Of a stretch of 64,000 bases of DNA, positions 9,119 to 17,508 are shown piece after piece. The stretch is from assembly GCA_051883695.1 (NCBI GenBank), contig JBJEUF010000060.1:62001-126000 (forward strand). Reading direction: 5' to 3'. Position 1 is the stretch's first letter. The number at the start of each line of letters is the position of its first letter. A program made the translations under genes and the position numbers. The notes under the pieces were generated by a model. That model was not told the DNA's origin. It worked only from the letters and a program-made list of their open reading frames with translations, and did no database searches. The stretch comes from UBA11524 sp051883695 (lineage in GTDB: Bacteria; Bacillota; Clostridia; Christensenellales; Aristaeellaceae).

Positions 9119-9984
9119 CAGGCATTCTCCTCCTTTTTCGCGGAGCCGAGGTAGGCCTCGATCACCACCGGATTGCGCTGGATCTCCTCCGCCGTGCCCT
9201 TGGCGATGATGCGCCCGTAATTCAGCACGCAGATGCCCTCGCAGATGCCCATGACGAGGTTCATGTCGTGCTCGATGAGCATCACGGCAATCTGGAACTG
9301 ATCGCGGATCTTGATGATGTTCTGCATCAGCTCCTCGGTTTCATGGGGATTCATGCCCGCCGCAGGCTCGTCCAGCAGCAGCAGGGACGGATGGGTCGCC
9401 AGCGCGCGGACGATCTCCAACCGGCGCTGCGCACCGTAGGGCAGGCTGCCGGCCTTCACCTCCGCCATGTCCTGCATGTCGAAGATGCTCAGCAGCTCCA
9501 GCGCCTTCTCATGCTGCTTCTTCTCCTGCTTCCAGAAGGCAGGCAGACGCAGGATGCCGGAGAACATGTCGTACCGGATCTGGTTGTGCAATCCGATGCG
9601 GACGTTGTCCTCCACGGTCATGTTGGAGAACAGGCGGATGTTCTGAAAGGTGCGGGCAATGCCCATGCGGTTGGCCTGCACGGTGGTCATGCCGGAGGTA
9701 TCCTTGCCGTTGATGAGCACCGTGCCGGTCGTGGGCTGATACACCTTGGTCAGCAGGTTGAACACCGTGGTCTTGCCTGCGCCGTTCGGGCCGATCAGGC
9801 CGCAGATCTCCGTCGGGCCCACGGCGATATTGAAGTCCTCCACCGCCTTCAGGCCGCCGAACTCGATGCCCAGATGACGGGTTTCCAGCACGGGGCGCTT
9901 GTCCACATCGCGTTCCGGGACGATGGAGGTGGAAGGCACGGGCACCATTTTGGTGTCCACCAGCCGCTTCTTCGTCTGCGTCAT
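9118..9984 (-). CDS. livG: Branched-chain amino acid ABC transporter ATPase LivG
   Basis: This 288-residue ATPase carries Walker A GPNGAGKT, a Q-loop region ending in RTFQNIRLF, an ABC signature in degenerate form (LPYGAQRRLEI) and Walker B LLLLDEPAAGMNP, as in LivG. It has an N-terminal extension of about 38 residues (MTQTKKRLVD...) ahead of the usual ABC start, rich in Val, Pro and Arg, of unknown use. The ATG at 9984 overlaps the livM stop by four bases (ATGA). An alternative frame reaching to 10071 would lie wholly inside livM and is rejected. It forms the ATPase heterodimer with LivF. Confidence 0.92.
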   Translation of the reverse strand: MTQTKKRLVDTKMVPVPSTSIVPERDVDKRPVLETRHLGIEFGGLKAVEDFNIAVGPTEICGLIGPNGAGKTTVFNLLTKVYQPTTGTVLINGKDTSGMTTVQANRMGIARTFQNIRLFSNMTVEDNVRIGLHNQIRYDMFSGILRLPAFWKQEKKQHEKALELLSIFDMQDMAEVKAGSLPYGAQRRLEIVRALATHPSLLLLDEPAAGMNPHETEELMQNIIKIRDQFQIAVMLIEHDMNLVMGICEGICVLNYGRIIAKGTAEEIQRNPVVIEAYLGSAKKEENA

Positions 9985-11066
9985 TGTGCTTCGCCTGCCT
10001 TTCCGGTTTTCATCTTTCCGCACTTCTGCAGCAGCTCCGCCACCGGCTTGAGCGCCAGGAAGCGCTGCCACAGGTTCCTGACCGCCGGGCTGTTGCGAAT
10101 CAGCATGACAAGAATCAGCACGATGGCATACACGAGCATCCGGTAATCGCTGAAGGAACGCAGCATCTCAGGCAGGAGCGTCAGGGCCGCTGCCGCAATC
10201 ACGGAGCCCCGGATGTTGCCGATGCCGCCCAGCACCACAAAGACCAGCACCAGGATGGAGGTATCGAACTTGAACTTCGCCGCCGTCACGGTGGAGATGC
10301 TCAGGCCATAGAGCGCACCGGCCATGCCCGCCAGCACGGCGGAGATGACAAAGGCCATCATCTTGTACTTCGTCACGTTCAGGCCCACGGACTCCGCAGC
10401 GATGCGGCTGTCGCGAATCGCCATGATCGCGCGTCCGGAGCGGCTGTTGATCAGGTTCAGCACCACAAAGAGCGTCACCATGACCAGCACGAAGCCCATC
10501 GTGAAGGTCGCGATGGTATCCACGCCGACCGCGCCCTTTGCGCCCTCATAGACCATCTTGCCGGGCAGTGCGGGGGAATTGAAGGAAACGTGCAGCGCCT
10601 TGCCCTCCACGGAGAAGTACAGGCAGTTGAGCACGTTGCGGATGATCTCGCCAAAGGCCAGCGTCACGATGGCCAGATAGTCGCCGCGCAGGCGCAGCAC
10701 CGGGATGCCGATCAGCACGCCCGCAACGCCCGCCATCACGCCGCCGGTGATCAGGCCGAGGATCAGGCGAACCAGCTCATTCTCCAGCTGGAACGCGCTG
10801 ACCAGCCAGCTGGACATGATGATGCCCGAGAACGCGCCGACGCTCATGAAGCCGGCATGGCCCAGGCTCAGCTCGCCGGAGATACCGACCGTCAGGTTCA
10901 GCGAGACAGCCATCACGATATACACGCACAGGGGAATCAGCTGGCCGGACAGGGAATAGGACATCGTAAAGCCGGGAATCCAGCCGGATTGCGCCAGCTG
11001 ACAGGCCAGGAACGCCACGACCACAATGCCGTAGGTGATGAGGTTGCTGCGGAGCTTCCTGTTCAT
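9981..11066 (-). CDS. livM: Branched-chain amino acid ABC transporter permease LivM
   Basis: This 361-residue permease of the LivM type has about nine to ten membrane segments and the conserved core SLNLTVGISGELSLGHAGFM (about 60-80) and RLRGDYLAIVTLAFGEI. It forms the translocation path with LivH. The start is set at 11066, 16 nt after the livH stop, with GAGGTGAG upstream. An in-frame ATG ten codons earlier (11096) would overlap livH by 14 nt and has a weaker site. The 3' end overlaps livG by four bases. Confidence 0.92.
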   Translation of the reverse strand: MNRKLRSNLITYGIVVVAFLACQLAQSGWIPGFTMSYSLSGQLIPLCVYIVMAVSLNLTVGISGELSLGHAGFMSVGAFSGIIMSSWLVSAFQLENELVRLILGLITGGVMAGVAGVLIGIPVLRLRGDYLAIVTLAFGEIIRNVLNCLYFSVEGKALHVSFNSPALPGKMVYEGAKGAVGVDTIATFTMGFVLVMVTLFVVLNLINSRSGRAIMAIRDSRIAAESVGLNVTKYKMMAFVISAVLAGMAGALYGLSISTVTAAKFKFDTSILVLVFVVLGGIGNIRGSVIAAAALTLLPEMLRSFSDYRMLVYAIVLILVMLIRNSPAVRNLWQRFLALKPVAELLQKCGKMKTGKAGEAQ

Positions 11067-11082
11067 TTTCACGCTTCTCACC

Positions 11083-11982
11083 TCACACTTTCTCATGGAT
11101 CTTCTTGCCCAGCAGACCCGTGGGCTTCACCAGCAGAACAACGATCAGCACCGCGAACACGATGGCGTCGCCAAGGTCGGTGGAGATGTACTGCTTGCCC
11201 AGCTGCTCAATGATGCCCAGCGTGATGCCGCCCAGCATCGCGCCCGGGATGGAGCCGATGCCGCCGAACACCGCAGCCGTGAAGGCCTTGATACCGGGCA
11301 TGGAGCCGGTGGTGGGCGTAATCATCTGGTAGTTGGTGCACAGCAGCACGCCCGCAATCGCCGCCAGCGCAGAGCCGATGGCGAAGGTCAGGGAAATGGT
11401 CGCGTTCACGTCAATGCCCATCAGCTCCGCCGCGCCTCGATCCTCGGAGACCACGCGCATCGCCTTGCCCATCTTCGTCCGGGAGGTAAACAGGGTCAGC
11501 GCGACCATGATGAGGACGCACGTCAGGACGTTAACGATGGTTTCGCCGCTCAGGGACAGCAGAATCGCTCCGTCCGCACCCTTCAGCAGCGGAATCGGCG
11601 CCATGTCGATCAGGTCCGGGAACTGCTTGCCCTGGGAACCCCAGATCAGCTGCGCGCCGTTCTGCAGCAGATAGCTCATGCCGATGGCGGTAATCAGCAC
11701 CGCCAGCGAGGTGGCCTGCCGCAGCGGCTTATAGGCGAATTTCTCGATCATGATGCCCAGCACCGTGCACAGCGCCATGGCCTCCACCATCGCCAGCAGC
11801 GGGGGCATGCCCAGATCCATCATGACATAGAAGGCAATGTAAGCGCCCACCATGATCACATCGCCATGGGCGAAATTCAGCATCTTGGCGATGCCGTAAA
11901 CCATCGTATAGCCAAGGGCGATGATGGCGTACAGGCTGCCCAGGCTCAGTCCGTTCAGCAGTCTCTCAAGAAGCGCTACCAT
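11083..11982 (-). CDS. livH: Branched-chain amino acid ABC transporter permease LivH
   Basis: This 299-residue permease of the LivH family begins LLERLLNGLSLGSLYAIIAL, with the characteristic GYTMVYGIAKMLNFAHGDVIM near residues 24-44 and about eight membrane helices. It partners LivM. The start codon at 11982 has AGAGAGGT about 10 nt upstream. A hairpin in the livK-livH gap probably lowers expression of the membrane and ATPase genes relative to the binding protein. Confidence 0.93.
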   Translation of the reverse strand: MVALLERLLNGLSLGSLYAIIALGYTMVYGIAKMLNFAHGDVIMVGAYIAFYVMMDLGMPPLLAMVEAMALCTVLGIMIEKFAYKPLRQATSLAVLITAIGMSYLLQNGAQLIWGSQGKQFPDLIDMAPIPLLKGADGAILLSLSGETIVNVLTCVLIMVALTLFTSRTKMGKAMRVVSEDRGAAELMGIDVNATISLTFAIGSALAAIAGVLLCTNYQMITPTTGSMPGIKAFTAAVFGGIGSIPGAMLGGITLGIIEQLGKQYISTDLGDAIVFAVLIVVLLVKPTGLLGKKIHEKV

Positions 11983-12058
11983 TCCTTCTCGACCTCTCTT
12001 CGCTTATGAAATGCGTCCTCCGGCAAACCGCATGGATGAATCTGCCAGAATGACAACT

Positions 12059-12090
12059 GCCCGACTCCCGCAAAAGAGCAGGAGCCGGGC
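12059..12090 (-). terminator. Intercistronic hairpin (attenuator) between livK and livH
   Basis: On the minus strand GCCCGGCTCC pairs with GGAGTCGGGC (10 bp, one G-U) around a 12-nt loop, 22 nt after the livK stop. No T-tract follows, so partial termination or 3'-end protection of the livK message is more likely than full termination. This arrangement is common after ABC binding-protein genes. Confidence 0.6.
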
Positions 12091-12111
12091 GCGAGGTGCT
12101 ACCTCTGCCGC

Positions 12112-13248
12112 TTACTCAACGGGAGCGTAGACGCCGTCCTTGATGACGTACACGGTGGGAACCTTGTTCACCGCGCCGGAGGCCTCCCAGGCCAGCTGAC
12201 CGGTCAGGCCGTCCACATGCAGGTTCGGGAACTCGGCAACCAGCTTCTCGCAGGCTTCCTGATAAGTGGTCTCAGGGGTGATGCCGGCGTTCATGCAGGC
12301 GGTGTACAGCGCCCAGATGCCGTCGTAGGCGTCCGCCGCGAACTGGTTGGGCTCCTCGCCGTAGGCGATCAGGTACTCCAGCACGAAGTTCTGGGTCTTC
12401 TCATCCGTGGAGGAAGCAGCGAAGGGGGTCAGCAGCATGACGCCCTCAGCCAGCGTGGTATCGAAGCCTTCCAGGGTCAGGATGCCGTCCATGCCGTCCA
12501 CGCCGAAGAAGACGGGCGCATAATCAGCGTTCTTGGCCTGTGCCAGGATCAGGGAAGCGGGCGTGTAGTAGATGGGCAGGAACACCAGGTCAGCGCCGGC
12601 GTTCTTGCAGGCCGCGATCTGAACGGAGAAGTCCAGCGTATCGTCGGAAGCGAAGGTGGTGGCGGCGACAACCTCCAGGCCGATCGCGGCAGCCTGCTCG
12701 ACGAAGGCCTGATAAATACCGGTGGAATACACGTCAGAGTTGTTGTAGATGATGCCGATCTTGGTGCCCAGCGCCTTGGCGGCGATCATGTCCGCAGCGG
12801 ACTTGCCCTGGCCGGGGTCGGTGAAGCACACCTGGAAGGTCTGATCCTTGTTGGCGGTCACATCCGCGGCGGAGGCGGAGGGCGTCAGCATGAACATGCG
12901 ATCCTCGTTGGCCTTGACGGAAACAGCCAGGCAGGGAGCGGTGGTCACGGTGCCCAGGATCATCTGGACGCCGCTGTCCTTCATCACGTTGTAGGCATTG
13001 ATGCCCTTCTCGGGATCATGCTCGTCGTCCTGCACATTCAGCTCCAGCTGCAGGCCGCCCAGCGCGTTGATCTCGTCCACGGCGATCTGCGCACCGTTGG
13101 CAACGGCATTGCCATACACGGCGGCGCCGCCGGTCATGGGGCCGATCACACCGATCTTGACAGCGCCCTCGGCGGAAGCGGCGGGGATCATGCACGCCAT
13201 GAGGCACAGCGCCAGCACAGCGGCGAAAAGCTTGCGGATCTTCATCAT
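12112..13248 (-). CDS. livK: Branched-chain amino acid ABC transporter substrate-binding protein
   Basis: This 378-residue extracellular binding protein (Peripla_BP_6 family) captures leucine, isoleucine, valine or related amino acids for LivHMGF. A signal sequence occupies residues 1-26; LMAC near residue 19 could be a lipobox, so the mature protein may be lipid-anchored. The mature part starts VKIGVIGPMTGGAAVYG, typical of the family, and has the two-lobe pattern. Two adjacent ATGs (13248 and 13245) follow AGGAGGTAATC; the first is used here. A consensus promoter lies at 13307-13335. It is the first gene of the operon. Ligand specificity is inferred from family and operon. Confidence 0.9.
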   Translation of the reverse strand: MMKIRKLFAAVLALCLMACMIPAASAEGAVKIGVIGPMTGGAAVYGNAVANGAQIAVDEINALGGLQLELNVQDDEHDPEKGINAYNVMKDSGVQMILGTVTTAPCLAVSVKANEDRMFMLTPSASAADVTANKDQTFQVCFTDPGQGKSAADMIAAKALGTKIGIIYNNSDVYSTGIYQAFVEQAAAIGLEVVAATTFASDDTLDFSVQIAACKNAGADLVFLPIYYTPASLILAQAKNADYAPVFFGVDGMDGILTLEGFDTTLAEGVMLLTPFAASSTDEKTQNFVLEYLIAYGEEPNQFAADAYDGIWALYTACMNAGITPETTYQEACEKLVAEFPNLHVDGLTGQLAWEASGAVNKVPTVYVIKDGVYAPVE

Positions 13249-13306
13249 GATTACCTCCTTACGAATATCCCTGCCGCCCCAATCCGGCGGCAATGAGGAT
13301 GCTCCT

Positions 13307-13335
13307 ATTATAGCGATGCGCAGGCGGCAATTCAA
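13307..13335 (-). promoter_or_regulatory. Sigma-A promoter of livKHMGF
   Basis: On the minus strand TTGAAT (13335-13330) and a perfect TATAAT (13312-13307) are separated by 17 bp, 58 bp upstream of the livK start. No leucine-responsive or other operator is obvious beside it. Confidence 0.7.
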
Positions 13336-13409
13336 GTCATTTCCTGTACAATTCGTGTTTTTTTGATAGGATCATTCGCCCTGCAATCCGGCGATTTCGG
13401 CATGCAAAA

Positions 13410-13475
13410 GCAGCCAATCCCGCGCACGGACCTTTCACCCGCTGCAGTGAAAGGGCCGTGTTCGGGATTGGCTGC
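13410..13475 (-). terminator. Long hairpin terminator downstream of spo0A
   Basis: Two arms of about 29 nt, both ending in GCAGCCAATCCCG at the base, pair with only about three mismatches around a loop of about 8 nt, followed on the minus strand by TTTTGC. It separates the spo0A transcript from the liv promoter. The stem is far longer than a usual intrinsic terminator. Confidence 0.65.
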
Positions 13476-13486
13476 ACTCATACTAA

Positions 13487-13640
13487 TTCTCGTTAAAAAT
13501 GTTGCACCGAGCGCAGCGAATTTTTCGTTCTGGCAAAGCTGAGTGAAGCGAGGCGTTACTTCCAGTACGCCCAGCGGAACGAAGCAAAGCCAGAGCGGAA
13601 AAGGCGCAGCGCGAATGTAACATTTTTAGGGAGAATGAGT
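13487..13640. repeat. Imperfect fold-back element between spo0A and livK
   Basis: The two ends (AATTCTCGTTAAAAATGTT at the left, and the complement of AACATTTTTAGGGAGAATG at the right) form imperfect inverted arms that continue inward for about 70 nt (TTCTGGCAAAGC against GCAAAGCCAGAGC), closing on a small GGCGT/ACGCC hairpin. No reading frame lies inside. It starts 13 bp from the spo0A stop. Together with the hairpin at 13410-13475 it fills most of this 404-bp gap. It may be a MITE-like repeat or a structured RNA. Confidence 0.5.
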
Positions 13641-13652
13641 ATCTCGCATGTG

Positions 13653-14429
13653 TCATGCGCTCCGCTGCTCCAATGCCAGCTTGTCGGCAATCATGGCGAT
13701 GAACTCGCCGTTGGTGGGCTTGTCCTCCTTGGTGGCGACGCGGCAGCCGAAGGCCTTGTTGAGCGTGTCGATCCTGCCGCGGCTCCAGGCGACCTCAATG
13801 GCATGGCGGATCGCCCGCTCCACCTTGCTGGCGCTGGTGTTGAAGCGCTTGCCGATGCCCGGATACAGCTCCTTGGTGATGCGGTTGATCACATCCGGGT
13901 TCTCGATGACCATCTTCACCGCCTCGCGCAGGAAGGAATACCCCTTGATGTGCGCCGGAATGCCGATGGTCAGGAACAGGCTGGCCAGCTTCTCATCAAT
14001 GGACGGCGCGCGGCCCGGCAGGCTCACGCGGCCGGCGCCCGGCGTATGCTCCGTTTGCCCGCTGACCTCGCGAATCCGTCCGGTCAGCACGTTCATGTCA
14101 AAGGGCTTGATCATGTAGAACCGTGCGCCCGCTTCGATCGCCCGCATGATGAAATCATCCCGGCCCAGCGCGCTCACCACGATCACCTGCGGTACATGCT
14201 CCAGCTGCTGCCGGTTCATTTCCTCCAGGAAGCTGTAGCCATCCATCTGCGGCATGATAATATCCAGGATGATCACATCCACCGCCGTCTTGCCCAGCGT
14301 CTCCAGCGCCTCCAGGCCCGTGCCGCATTCCGCCACAACCCGCAGTCCCTCCTGCCTGGACAGGTGCTCGCGCACGCTCCGGCGCAGCTCCGCATTGTCA
14401 TCCACCAGCATGATTCGCACATCGTTCAT
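13653..14429 (-). CDS. spo0A: Sporulation master regulator Spo0A
   Basis: This 258-residue response regulator controls entry into sporulation when phosphorylated. The receiver domain (1-120) has the acidic pair D10/D11, phospho-acceptor D56 in ILDIIMPQMDG, and K108 in MIKPFD. The C-terminal Spo0A DNA-binding domain (about 145-258) keeps the recognition-helix region NTSASKVERAIRHAIE followed by WSRGR. All phosphorylation residues are intact, so it should be active. A ribosome binding site AAGGGAG precedes the ATG. spoIVB, the usual upstream neighbour in Bacillus and many Clostridia, is absent; the upstream gene is a zinc-ribbon/TPR protein with its own terminator. Confidence 0.96.
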   Translation of the reverse strand: MNDVRIMLVDDNAELRRSVREHLSRQEGLRVVAECGTGLEALETLGKTAVDVIILDIIMPQMDGYSFLEEMNRQQLEHVPQVIVVSALGRDDFIMRAIEAGARFYMIKPFDMNVLTGRIREVSGQTEHTPGAGRVSLPGRAPSIDEKLASLFLTIGIPAHIKGYSFLREAVKMVIENPDVINRITKELYPGIGKRFNTSASKVERAIRHAIEVAWSRGRIDTLNKAFGCRVATKEDKPTNGEFIAMIADKLALEQRSA

Positions 14430-14548
14430 CGTTCACAATCTCCCTTCGTGGCCGTCCTCCGGACCGCCCGTATACAGGAGCGTCCGCCGCGGCTGCATGA
14501 TCCGTCATCCGTCGGCTGATCTCGGCGCTCCAACCTTCATTCGTGGGC

Positions 14549-14556
14549 ATTATAGC
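14549..14556 (-). promoter_or_regulatory. Candidate extended -10 promoter of spo0A
   Basis: TGCTATAAT on the minus strand includes a perfect -10 at 14554-14549, about 120 bp upstream of the spo0A start. The -35 region is poor. The 348-bp gap between spo0A and the next gene also holds two 0A-box-like sites and a terminator; no gene is seen in it. Confidence 0.45.
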
Positions 14557-14632
14557 ACTTTATCGGGCATTTGGGGGGATTGCGATGAAACTATCCACTT
14601 ATCGACATCCTTTCCATGGCGCTCCTCAATCC

Positions 14633-14694
14633 TTCGACAGATACGCACAGGCTTTTCCCGCCCGTACCAGAATCCGCCGTATGCGCTGTCGAAC
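14633..14694. promoter_or_regulatory. Two possible 0A boxes upstream of spo0A
   Basis: TGTCGAA, the core of the Spo0A binding site, occurs on the minus strand at 14639-14633 and on the plus strand at 14688-14694, 80 to 145 bp upstream of the predicted -10. Autoregulation of spo0A through 0A boxes is known in other Firmicutes. Seven-base matches can arise by chance, so this is tentative. Confidence 0.35.
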
Positions 14695-14734
14695 AGACCG
14701 CACCGGAACAGTCGCGAAGGCGCCCGCAATCGCC

Positions 14735-14768
14735 AAAAAGCGCACAGGCTGCGTCGCCCATGCGCTTT
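14735..14768 (-). terminator. Terminator of the zinc-ribbon/TPR gene
   Basis: On the minus strand AAAGCGCA and TGCGCTTT form an 8-bp stem around a 16-18 nt loop, running into TTTTT. It begins about 10 nt after the stop codon at 14778, ending the four-gene unit before spo0A. Confidence 0.7.
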
Positions 14769-14777
14769 GATTGATTA

Positions 14778-16733
14778 TTACCGCTCGTACAGCCAGTGGA
14801 TCGCCGTGCACTTGCCGGACGCATCCAGCACGTAATCCAGCTGCCAGATATGCGCGTCCTCCATCGCAGCGCGGTAGCGGACGATCTTTCCGCCTTCCTC
14901 CTGGACATAGATCTTGCCCTTGTCGTTGCCGTCCTCGTACAGGCCGCGGTTGCCCGAGGGGCTCTCCACCTGATTGAAATCCTTGTATTTGGAGACAATC
15001 TCCTCCTCCGTGGAGCCGATGCCCGTTCCGCGCGGCGCTTTGAGCTCATTGCTCGTCAAATAGATTTCCGCCAGCTGCCAGCCGGTTTTCAGCTTCACGA
15101 ACGTCGCATAGCCCCAGGGATAGGTATACCGCTCGCACTCCCCGTCAAAGCCGGACAGCCAGACCGTCTCCATGCCCTCCCCCGCGCCGAACTGGCTCAG
15201 GAAGGCTTCGCGGGTGGTGGAGGCGAGCTTCAGCGTTCCGATGGTGTCCTCCATGCAGTACACCTTCTGCGCCTTGGTTTTGAGGCTCAGCTTGATCTGA
15301 ACGGTCTTGATATTGCCCTGCTTGCCATACCCGTTGACGGAAACCGCCCGCAGATAATTGTAGCCATTGGTGTTCATCACGATGGGCTCGCCGGTATAGA
15401 TCGGACTGTCCGCATCGGGCATGGAGCCGTCGATGGTGTAGTAGATCGTGATCGTCTGCGCGACCTCATCCTTCAGCGTCGCCGCATAGCCTGGGTTTTT
15501 GGCCAGCTCCTCATCCGTGAGCGTTCCCGGCCAGAGTTTGACGTTCTTGCGGGCTGACTGGTACTCGCCCGGCGCGATGTTGCAGCCCGGCGCAAGCGGC
15601 GTGGGCATGTAGATCTGGTAGTTCACCTCCAGCTCATCGCTGACAAGATCGCCATTGACCGCCACGGCGCGCAGCTCATGCTCCCCCTCGCCCAGCTCGA
15701 CAGGCTCCGTATAGGCGATGCCGTTCTCCGGCAGCACCGCGAAGGGATCAAGGGTATAAACGATGTCATACTCCTCTGCCTGCAGGATGGACACGCTCTT
15801 TTTGGACGTGTAGTAACCCCCGGCCACGCTGACCGTGGGGATGGAGGGCAGGATCTCCGCGCGTTCGCTGCGGAAGGACGCAACGCCCGTCATCTCATAA
15901 GCCTTTTGCAGCAGCTCCGCCGCTTCCGCGTCCCTGCCCTGCTCCAGCAGCACGTCCACATGGTCGCTGTAGGCTTCCGCCGCAGTGGGAACAACCTCGG
16001 TGTACACATAGGTATACACCTCCTCCGCTGCTGCGAAATCGCCCTTGGCCACATATACCGCGCCCAGCTGCAGCAGGCCCGCAGGATTGGGCTCCTTCGC
16101 TTCCTCGTTCATCGCCCGGGCCGCCAGATAGCACTCGATGGCCAGATCCAGCTCGCCCTTTTCAAAGTACTCATCGCCCACGCGCCACAGCGCCGTCGGA
16201 CTCACATCCCGATAGCCCCTGCGAGCCATGATGGCCTGCCCGTTTTCCGTCCGGGTCATATACAGGAACGTACCGACCACCGCGGCAAGCAGCAGCACCA
16301 GCACCGCAATGATCACATAGGCCCAGTTCACCATGCGCTTGTAGCTCAGATGGCGCTTCACGCGGGAACGGCGGCTGTACTCCTGCATCGTGGCGGGCGG
16401 CATATACCGGCGCGGGTTGTCGTCCTCCTCCTCCGCGTTCTCCAGCCCGTAATACCTGCCGGTGCTGCTGAGAACCTCCCGCTGCGTATAGGCCGCGCCG
16501 GTGCTTTCCGGCGTGACCGGCGGCTGCGGGTCCTCGAAGGAGCGGCTTCCTCCGGTTCTGGGATGCGGCGTCTCCTCCTGCGGGGGCTGGGGTTGCCGAA
16601 GATGCCGCCCCTGGCGGCGCTGCATCAGCTCCTCCTCCTCGACATCCTGCATCTTCCGTTCCAGCAGCTTTCCGCACGTACCGCAGACGATCGCATCGTC
16701 ATCGGCATAGCTGCCGCACACAGGGCACAGCAT
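14778..16733 (-). CDS. Zinc-ribbon, single-TM, TPR and beta-domain protein of unknown function
   Basis: This 651-residue protein has an N-terminal zinc ribbon (CPVCG and CGTCG within the first 22 residues) and an acidic/proline-rich low-complexity linker with a basic stretch (about 25-130). One membrane helix follows at about 136-158 (WAYVIIAVLVLLLAAVVGTF). Outside it lie TPR-like helices (about 180-270) and two or more chitobiase C-terminal-like beta modules (AYTEPVELGEGEHELRAVAV, YYTIDGSMPDADSPIY). The zinc ribbon should be cytoplasmic and the rest extracellular. The ATG at 16733 is used because AGGAGGTG sits six nt upstream; a GTG three codons earlier lies inside that site. The gene closes a four-gene unit. 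A role in envelope sensing or scaffolding is only a guess. Confidence 0.8.
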   Translation of the reverse strand: MLCPVCGSYADDDAIVCGTCGKLLERKMQDVEEEELMQRRQGRHLRQPQPPQEETPHPRTGGSRSFEDPQPPVTPESTGAAYTQREVLSSTGRYYGLENAEEEDDNPRRYMPPATMQEYSRRSRVKRHLSYKRMVNWAYVIIAVLVLLLAAVVGTFLYMTRTENGQAIMARRGYRDVSPTALWRVGDEYFEKGELDLAIECYLAARAMNEEAKEPNPAGLLQLGAVYVAKGDFAAAEEVYTYVYTEVVPTAAEAYSDHVDVLLEQGRDAEAAELLQKAYEMTGVASFRSERAEILPSIPTVSVAGGYYTSKKSVSILQAEEYDIVYTLDPFAVLPENGIAYTEPVELGEGEHELRAVAVNGDLVSDELEVNYQIYMPTPLAPGCNIAPGEYQSARKNVKLWPGTLTDEELAKNPGYAATLKDEVAQTITIYYTIDGSMPDADSPIYTGEPIVMNTNGYNYLRAVSVNGYGKQGNIKTVQIKLSLKTKAQKVYCMEDTIGTLKLASTTREAFLSQFGAGEGMETVWLSGFDGECERYTYPWGYATFVKLKTGWQLAEIYLTSNELKAPRGTGIGSTEEEIVSKYKDFNQVESPSGNRGLYEDGNDKGKIYVQEEGGKIVRYRAAMEDAHIWQLDYVLDASGKCTAIHWLYER

Positions 16734-16752
16734 ACCCTTCACCTCCTGTGTT

Positions 16753-17442
16753 TCATAGCTGGATCGCCTCAGCCGGATGGGGGCGGTTGTTGATCGACTG
16801 CCCGTTGATCACCAGATCGAAGCTGCAGCGCAGGAAGGCGGCTGCCTTCTCGCACATGACGATCCGGCTCATATAGATTTGCAGATACTCCATCACCGAG
16901 GAGGAATCATCCATCGTCAGCTCATGGCGGATCACGCGGTTCTGGCGGTCCACGCTGACATGGTTCTCCTGAATGGAGAAATTCACGCGGTCGTGGATAT
17001 CCGTCGTATCCGGCCTGCCGTTGCGGACGCGGCTCTTGTGCGCGTCGGACTTGTCCCCCAGCGCCAGCGCCGCGGATACCGCGCTGGAAATGAAGCCGCT
17101 CTGCTCCTCATGGTTGCCCACTGCGGTGATGATCTCCATGATATCCGCCATCTCCATCCCCGCTTCCTGCAGGATGGGCAGCAGCAGCACCGCGCCCAGC
17201 GGGCCATGGTCATGGCGATTGACGGAATTGCCCACGTCGTGCACCCAGCCTGCGATAGCCGCCAGCTCCACCTCCCGCGGGGAGTAGCCCAGCGAGCGCA
17301 GGATGCCGCTGGCGGTTTTGCTCACATAGCTGACATGACGGGGGCCGTGCTCCGTATAGCCCATGGCTTCCAGATACCGGTTTCCCGCGCGGATCAGCAC
17401 ACGGATGGCTTCATTCTGCTTGATTTCCTGTAGTGTGACCAT
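16753..17442 (-). CDS. HD-domain phosphohydrolase
   Basis: This 229-residue protein has the HD metal-binding pattern: H36 (GPRHV), H68-D69 (GWVHDVGN), H77/H79 (NRHDHGP) and H111 (GNHEE). HD proteins of this size hydrolyse nucleotides or phosphodiesters; the substrate is not evident. The C-terminal part (SIQENHVSVDRQN...MEYLQIYMSRIVMCEKAAAFL) has no recognised domain. The ATG at 17442 follows GGAAGGAG at six nt; a codon five positions earlier lies within that site. It sits 19 bp ahead of the zinc-ribbon gene and 66 bp behind the helical-repeat gene, so it is probably co-transcribed. Confidence 0.85.
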   Translation of the reverse strand: MVTLQEIKQNEAIRVLIRAGNRYLEAMGYTEHGPRHVSYVSKTASGILRSLGYSPREVELAAIAGWVHDVGNSVNRHDHGPLGAVLLLPILQEAGMEMADIMEIITAVGNHEEQSGFISSAVSAALALGDKSDAHKSRVRNGRPDTTDIHDRVNFSIQENHVSVDRQNRVIRHELTMDDSSSVMEYLQIYMSRIVMCEKAAAFLRCSFDLVINGQSINNRPHPAEAIQL

Positions 17443-17508
17443 ATTGGCTCCTTCCATAGGAGACAGATGCCCTGCAAGGGTCCTCGCCCCCCGGTCCCCT
17501 TCATCCGC

